A stretch of 16,816 bases of DNA, taken from an uncultured Porphyromonadaceae bacterium. GTDB taxonomy: Bacteria; Bacteroidota; Bacteroidia; Bacteroidales; Muribaculaceae. The stretch spans positions 1-16,816 of the forward strand of contig UQER01000042.1 in NCBI GenBank assembly GCA_900540205.1, given 5' to 3'. A model generated the notes under the pieces. That model saw only the letters and a list, made by a program, of their open reading frames with translations, had not been told where the DNA came from and searched no databases. Every line of letters starts with the position of its first letter. Position 1 is the stretch's first letter. Positions 13,320-16,816 of the stretch are shown here, one piece after another. The translations under genes and the position numbers were made by a program.

Positions 13320-14325
13320 TTGAAATTGAATGGTCGAACATGGGCATGATGCGGTTCAATGCCATCAGTACAGTCACATACGTCGCCCCCAGAACAAAGA
13401 ATTCTATCCGCAGCGGGAAAACCCCGCGGAACCAACCTCCACCCAGATAACAGAAGAACAACAGCCACAACGTGGCCTGCACGCTCACACAAAGTGTGCA
13501 CCATTTGTGCGCCCTGAATCGCTGATACCATATGCTCCAGAAGGTGAACGGCAGGCAGCAGACATTGCACAAAGCAAGATAGCAGATCCACTGCGGAAAC
13601 ATCAGCAATGCCAACAGGCTGACGGAAAAATAGGTGAATCCCACTTCGCTCCAGCTGAATATGCCGAAGAACTTCGATGCCTTCAGTTCCAAAATACTGT
13701 CGCAGCCACCTTTCTGCAGCACGCCACAGAAACGGTCGGCAGCGGCATTCTCGATTTTAAGGGATTTCTGGAGCAGCAAATATGTGAGGTACAATCCGGC
13801 CATGTCGAAAAGGGCGAGTAACACAGTGGATACGTACCGATATAATCCATTGCTTATGAACAGATAAAGAAACAATGCCACTGCGCCACCCCACAGCACC
13901 CAGCGCTTTGCCTGATTGAACAGGTCGGTACGCCGGTGCAATGCATAATGCGGCTCGATGGAACCCGGTGCGGGATAGGCCATGAAGGCCACACCGTTCC
14001 ATGCCTTGAGAAATTCAGCGGCCTCGATAGTCTCGGTGACACCGTCGGTGATATAGGTGACAGATTCAGGAGTTTGGCCGGTGACTATGACGAATCCACC
14101 TTGGGTTGAGGCAAGAAACGGGGCGTCTATCTTGTGGATTTCCGTCTTGTCGGCCAATTGCACGCCCTGACTCTCTATGCCGTACTGCTGCAGAAGCTTC
14201 GACAGCCCGAACAGGGTCTTGAATGGCATGGCCTCAAACAGGCTGTCGGAGTAACCGCCGGTGTGCGGCACCCCGAGAGCCTGCAGAAAATCGGTGAAAA
14301 TCGTATGCTTTTTAGCCTGACCCAT
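13282..14325 (-). CDS. Vitamin K epoxide reductase (VKOR) family membrane protein with C39-like N-terminal domain
   Basis: A 347-residue protein. Residues about 10-118 resemble the C39 peptidase fold (FGLSKLLQQYGI; GGFVIVTG; VTYITDG) but lack the catalytic Cys at the expected place (PHTGGYSDS) and the His before FVIV, so this is a non-peptidase C39-like domain. Residues about 142-325 hold about six membrane helices. The VKOR redox pairs are present: Cys200 and Cys208 in CGVLQKGGC (the same 8-residue spacing as the loop pair of human VKOR) and CTLC (276-279) at the quinone-proximal site. VKOR proteins reoxidise periplasmic thiol oxidases using quinone, supporting disulfide formation. Unlike some Bacteroidetes relatives there is no fused C-terminal thioredoxin; instead a separate thioredoxin gene sits 10 bp upstream. 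Confidence 0.87.
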   Translation of the reverse strand: MGQAKKHTIFTDFLQALGVPHTGGYSDSLFEAMPFKTLFGLSKLLQQYGIESQGVQLADKTEIHKIDAPFLASTQGGFVIVTGQTPESVTYITDGVTETIEAAEFLKAWNGVAFMAYPAPGSIEPHYALHRRTDLFNQAKRWVLWGGAVALFLYLFISNGLYRYVSTVLLALFDMAGLYLTYLLLQKSLKIENAAADRFCGVLQKGGCDSILELKASKFFGIFSWSEVGFTYFSVSLLALLMFPQWICYLALCNVCCLPFTFWSIWYQRFRAHKWCTLCVSVQATLWLLFFCYLGGGWFRGVFPLRIEFFVLGATYVTVLMALNRIMPMFDHSISNDNDETDTQTHA

Positions 14326-14335
14326 AAATCAGCAG

Positions 14336-14629
14336 TTACATATATTGCTCCACTTTGCCCAGAAGCACCTGACCGTCCATTTCTCCCGACTGGCGCCATT
14401 GCTCCTTACCGTCGCGATAGATGATAAATGTAGGAATGGTCTTGACGCCCTCACGGTCGGAAAGTTCCTCGTTCTCGTCTATATCAAACTGATAGACATT
14501 CACTTTGCCGGCAAGCAGCTCTTTCACCTGTTCCACCACGGGCATCATGCGTTTGCAGTGAGGGCACCAGGATGCATAAAATTCAACAAGCACCACAGGG
14601 TTAGAATTGATTATCTCTGAATAATTCAT
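14336..14629 (-). CDS. Thioredoxin-like protein, WCPHC active site
   Basis: A compact 97-residue thioredoxin fold: VVLVEFYASWCPHCKRMMPV with active site WCPHC, then VNVYQFDIDENEEL, and the cis-Pro loop KTIPTFIIYRDG. No signal peptide is visible from ATG 14629, so as read it would be cytoplasmic, which sits oddly with a periplasm-facing VKOR partner. The CPHC dipeptide is that of oxidising DsbA rather than the CGPC of reducing thioredoxin, which fits pairing with VKOR. It ends 10 bp before the VKOR gene and the two are surely co-transcribed. I could not find a convincing consensus promoter in the upstream 190 bp. Confidence 0.9.
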   Translation of the reverse strand: MNYSEIINSNPVVLVEFYASWCPHCKRMMPVVEQVKELLAGKVNVYQFDIDENEELSDREGVKTIPTFIIYRDGKEQWRQSGEMDGQVLLGKVEQYM

Positions 14630-14825
14630 ATGCGTAAATTTTATGTGTTAGTTATAATATCAGATATACCTGTAAAACAACAACGACGTATGCCTGTTTC
14701 AGTCTGAATGGAACATTTAACATCGCTTAAATTTTAAACTGCCATTACCACCATGCCGGCATCCCATCGCCGCACGGAGAGATGGTGGCAGCCATACCGG
14801 TCTGCCGATATATTCAGACACTGAT

Positions 14826-16028
14826 TCACAGGGATCTTAGAATCTTGTCATTGGCCTTGTCGACGGACGATGTGTCGAGCGCTTCGAGATAGATGCGCGT
14901 AGTGGCCTCTGAATCATGCCCCATCCCCTCGCTTATTATGCTCACTGGCACACCTTTGGCGCGTGCTGCCGATGCCCAGCTGTGGCGCGCGCAATACATT
15001 GTCAGAGGCACCGTGACGCCCACCATGACAGCTATTTTCTTTAACTGATAATTTATATGATTTCCGGCTCTAAGGTATGCTACACGGTCTGCCACTCCAT
15101 TGCTTATGATTATCGGCAATAAATATTCGGTAGGATTCATTGCATACTTGTCAAGAATCTCCTGCATGTCGGCAGTCCATTTTATCACCAGAGTTTGTCC
15201 GGTCTTACGGCGCCGGTAAGTGATATAACCGCACCGGAGGTCGGTCTTGCGCAAAAATGCCATATCAATGAAACTCATCCCACGGAAATAAAAACTCATC
15301 ATGAACATGTCGCGTGCATAGTCAGCCTGAGGCAAAGCCGACAGGTCGAGCAGCTTTATTTTGCGTATCACCGACAGCGACAAGGCCCGTTTGGCAGTTT
15401 TACCCACGCCGGTGTATACATGCCGGAATGGATGGCACTGCTCCACGGCTCCGCTCTCCACAGCCCTATTGTACACGGCGCGCAATATGCGCATATAGAA
15501 CGATGTGGTATTTGGGGTGACACCTCTGAATTTCAGATATGCCTCATAATCCTCAACAATATCGGCATTGATGGCATCAATTACAATATCCTCCCCATTC
15601 CTGAACCGGCGGAAACTCGCAAGTGCGGCAGCATAGGTCTCGGCAGTACGCACCCTTTCCCTCACCCTCAACGACATTATAATGGATTGCATGAAATTGA
15701 ACAACGAATACCGCCTGACATACTGATGATACTCCTCCACCATTTCATCCGCCGTGAAATGAACGCCACGCCTATTCATCTCTGCCGCTATCCGCTTAAT
15801 CCGTTCCACGTCCGTACTGATGAGATGGCAAATCGACACAATCCGCACCGACAACACTTCCCTTTGCCACTGGGACGCCATGGAAAAACAGGCGCACCAT
15901 TCCTCACGCGACAACCGGTAGGGAGTTGACACATGCCTGATTTTGCGTTCATGGATTATCTGATAATACACTGCGCCTTCATGACCTGATGCAGAAAGCA
16001 AACGAAATTTAGCTTTTACTGATGCCAT
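14826..16028 (-). CDS. Tyrosine recombinase / site-specific integrase (Bacteroidetes type)
   Basis: A full-length, 400-residue recombinase. The N-terminal arm-binding region (about 1-90, with VSTPYRLSREEW) is followed by the SAM-like core-binding domain (about 95-205, with YEAYLKFRGVTPNTTSFYMR) and the catalytic domain. Catalytic residues are seen: Arg249 (SFYFRGMSFIDM), Lys275 (YRRRKTGQ), Arg348 (MYCARHSW, with Tyr in place of the first His of HxxR, common in this group), His371 (ISEGMGHDSE) and nucleophile Tyr380 (TTRIYLEALD). Such enzymes in Bacteroidales either integrate elements or invert promoters (Tsr-type). No other element genes are present, so an orphan invertase or an element remnant are both possible. 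It lies between the thioredoxin operon and a tRNA-Lys gene. Confidence 0.93.
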   Translation of the reverse strand: MASVKAKFRLLSASGHEGAVYYQIIHERKIRHVSTPYRLSREEWCACFSMASQWQREVLSVRIVSICHLISTDVERIKRIAAEMNRRGVHFTADEMVEEYHQYVRRYSLFNFMQSIIMSLRVRERVRTAETYAAALASFRRFRNGEDIVIDAINADIVEDYEAYLKFRGVTPNTTSFYMRILRAVYNRAVESGAVEQCHPFRHVYTGVGKTAKRALSLSVIRKIKLLDLSALPQADYARDMFMMSFYFRGMSFIDMAFLRKTDLRCGYITYRRRKTGQTLVIKWTADMQEILDKYAMNPTEYLLPIIISNGVADRVAYLRAGNHINYQLKKIAVMVGVTVPLTMYCARHSWASAARAKGVPVSIISEGMGHDSEATTRIYLEALDTSSVDKANDKILRSL

Positions 16029-16201
16029 AATAATTAATTTATAATCCAGATATTAACGGGGTGCAAAAGGGATCTGTACAATTTCCATTGCATTATAAGC
16101 CGCTAATTGACGCAAGTTACAGAACTTTGGCATATATCGACGGCCATTAATCCTGACCCGTCCCACACCATGGCCACACCATTCGGCGCATTTTATCTAC
16201 T

Positions 16202-16235
16202 GTCATTGTTTTATATCCCGTCATTGTTTTATATC
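16202..16235. repeat. Tandem duplication, 16-bp match at 18-bp spacing
   Basis: GTCATTGTTTTATATC occurs at 16202-16217 and again at 16220-16235, separated by CC. It lies about 175 bp upstream of the recombinase start and could be a binding site for the recombinase or a simple slippage duplication. Confidence 0.85.
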
Positions 16236-16568
16236 AGGGTCTTATCCTAATGCCGTTTACTTAAGTCTGATAAACGACTTTTTACTATCTAAAAATCTGA
16301 TTTTCAATAGTGCTTTGAATGGCAAAAATTCTTAAATAAACAGTATTGGATTTTATCCGGAAATATCATTCGGGATTTTGTGTCCGCCATGTATTGCAAC
16401 AGCATAGTCATATTCCAACTTCGATGCATATCAAAAGGTCCCGACTTTTCAACCATGACCGATGCCTTCATCCGTAGAATACAGTATAAAATAAACCGAC
16501 ACCCCCGTAAAAAGCTTAAATTCTACTCGCCTAAGAATGTTTTCTTCCGGCCAATCGCTAATTTTGCA

Positions 16569-16606
16569 CTTGCCAGTTGAGAGTAGGCTTGCCAGTTGAG
16601 AGTAGG
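16569..16606. repeat. Perfect tandem duplication of a 19-bp sequence
   Basis: CTTGCCAGTTGAGAGTAGG is repeated head to tail with no spacer, about 55 bp before the tRNA promoter. Unknown function; it might be an end of a degraded insertion element, or protein-binding sites. Confidence 0.9.
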
Positions 16607-16660
16607 ATCATGATTTCAGCACTAAATTCTCCACATTGGCAAAAAAAATTGCGCCATCTC

Positions 16661-16691
16661 TTGCGCATTTAAAAAAAACTGCCTACCTTTG
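16661..16691 (+). promoter_or_regulatory. Promoter for the tRNA-Lys gene
   Basis: -33 TTGC (16661-16664), then -7 TACCTTTG (16684-16691) with 20 bp between TTG+1 and TA counted from 16664 to 16683 (19 after TTGC). The -7 box matches TAnnTTTG perfectly. The start site would be near 16698, about 57 nt before the tRNA. Confidence 0.82.
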
Positions 16692-16754
16692 CATCGCTTT
16701 TAGGGGATAAACCTTGCATGCAGACAGAAGCAAGTCCCTTTTTAAACGCACCCT

Positions 16755-16816
16755 GATTCGCTAGCTCAGCTGGTAGAGCACAACACTTTTAATGTTGGGG
16801 TCCTGGGTTCGAGCCC
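16755..16816 (+). tRNA. tRNA-Lys (TTT anticodon), 5' part
   Basis: Acceptor strand GATTCGC, D-arm TAGCTCAGCTGGTAGAGCA, anticodon arm CAACACTTTTAATGTTG with anticodon TTT, and T-arm start CCTGGGTTCGAGCCC are all present; the 3' acceptor strand lies beyond the window end. Confidence 0.95.

Larger units (their letters stand above)
16029..16660. other. Gene-free stretch between recombinase and tRNA promoter
   Basis: About 630 bp, AT-rich compared with its surroundings, with no convincing gene; a 66-codon open frame at 16380-16580 lacks any family features. It contains two tandem duplications (16202-16235 and 16569-16606) described separately. I saw no matching inverted repeats that would make it an obvious invertible segment, and no perfect promoter consensus for the recombinase. 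Confidence 0.6.

Noticed and set aside
14753..14762. Palindrome ATGCCGGCAT between thioredoxin and recombinase genes
   Set aside because: Only 10 bp, no T run and no second copy seen; too short to call an operator or terminator.
16380..16580. 66-codon open frame in the gap before tRNA-Lys
   Set aside because: No family features, no promoter or coupling, and it runs into the 19-bp tandem duplication; likely chance.
16755..16816. tRNA-Lys as the attachment site for the recombinase at 14826-16028
   Set aside because: The recombinase lies on the 5' side of the tRNA, whereas integration normally uses the 3' end, which is outside the window; no duplicated tRNA fragment is seen near the recombinase.

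Overview
The window looks like a chromosomal segment of a Bacteroidales bacterium, possibly a Muribaculaceae/Bacteroides relative. The evidence is Bacteroidetes-type promoters (TTG or TTTG, about 20 bp, TAnnTTTG), surface-lipoprotein signals, a UpxY-type capsule antiterminator, a NagB/LmbE fusion of the Bacteroides type, and a B12 locus with a BtuG-like propeller. The family-level guess is inference.

Left end (1-2000, minus strand): a polysaccharide locus start. An unusual protein joins an integrase-like N-terminal domain to a NusG/UpxY antiterminator. It is followed, with a 4-bp overlap, by an unrecognised 204-residue protein in the UpxZ position, and then by the first codons of a UDP-glucose dehydrogenase. 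Upstream lie two inverted 27-bp repeats around a good outward promoter, which looks like a phase-variable invertible promoter now pointing at the locus (ON). Positions 2071-4047 hold a NagB-like/PIG-L deacetylase fusion with its own promoter.

Centre (4200-13120, plus strand): a cobalamin uptake operon under a cobalamin riboswitch. It encodes a PKD-repeat surface lipoprotein (BtuH-like role suspected), a BtuG-like propeller lipoprotein, a BtuB-like TonB receptor, a BtuF-like binding lipoprotein, BtuC permease and BtuD ATPase; the last three are joined by ATGA overlaps. A 625-bp element with 20-bp terminal inverted repeats (19/20 match) sits between btuG and btuB. It carries a four-helix-bundle (S23/rRNA-intervening-sequence type) gene and an array of about 19 copies of a 7-bp repeat. 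The array runs into the 5' end of btuB and appears to supply its start codon and signal peptide, so btuB may be a frame-switching contingency gene. This is the most interesting feature of the window.

Right part (13125-16816): a minus-strand operon of a thioredoxin-like protein, a VKOR protein with a degenerate C39-like domain, and a small overlapping ORF; then an intact tyrosine recombinase; then a 725-bp intergenic stretch with two short tandem duplications; then a well-supported promoter and the 5' part of tRNA-Lys (TTT), cut by the window end.
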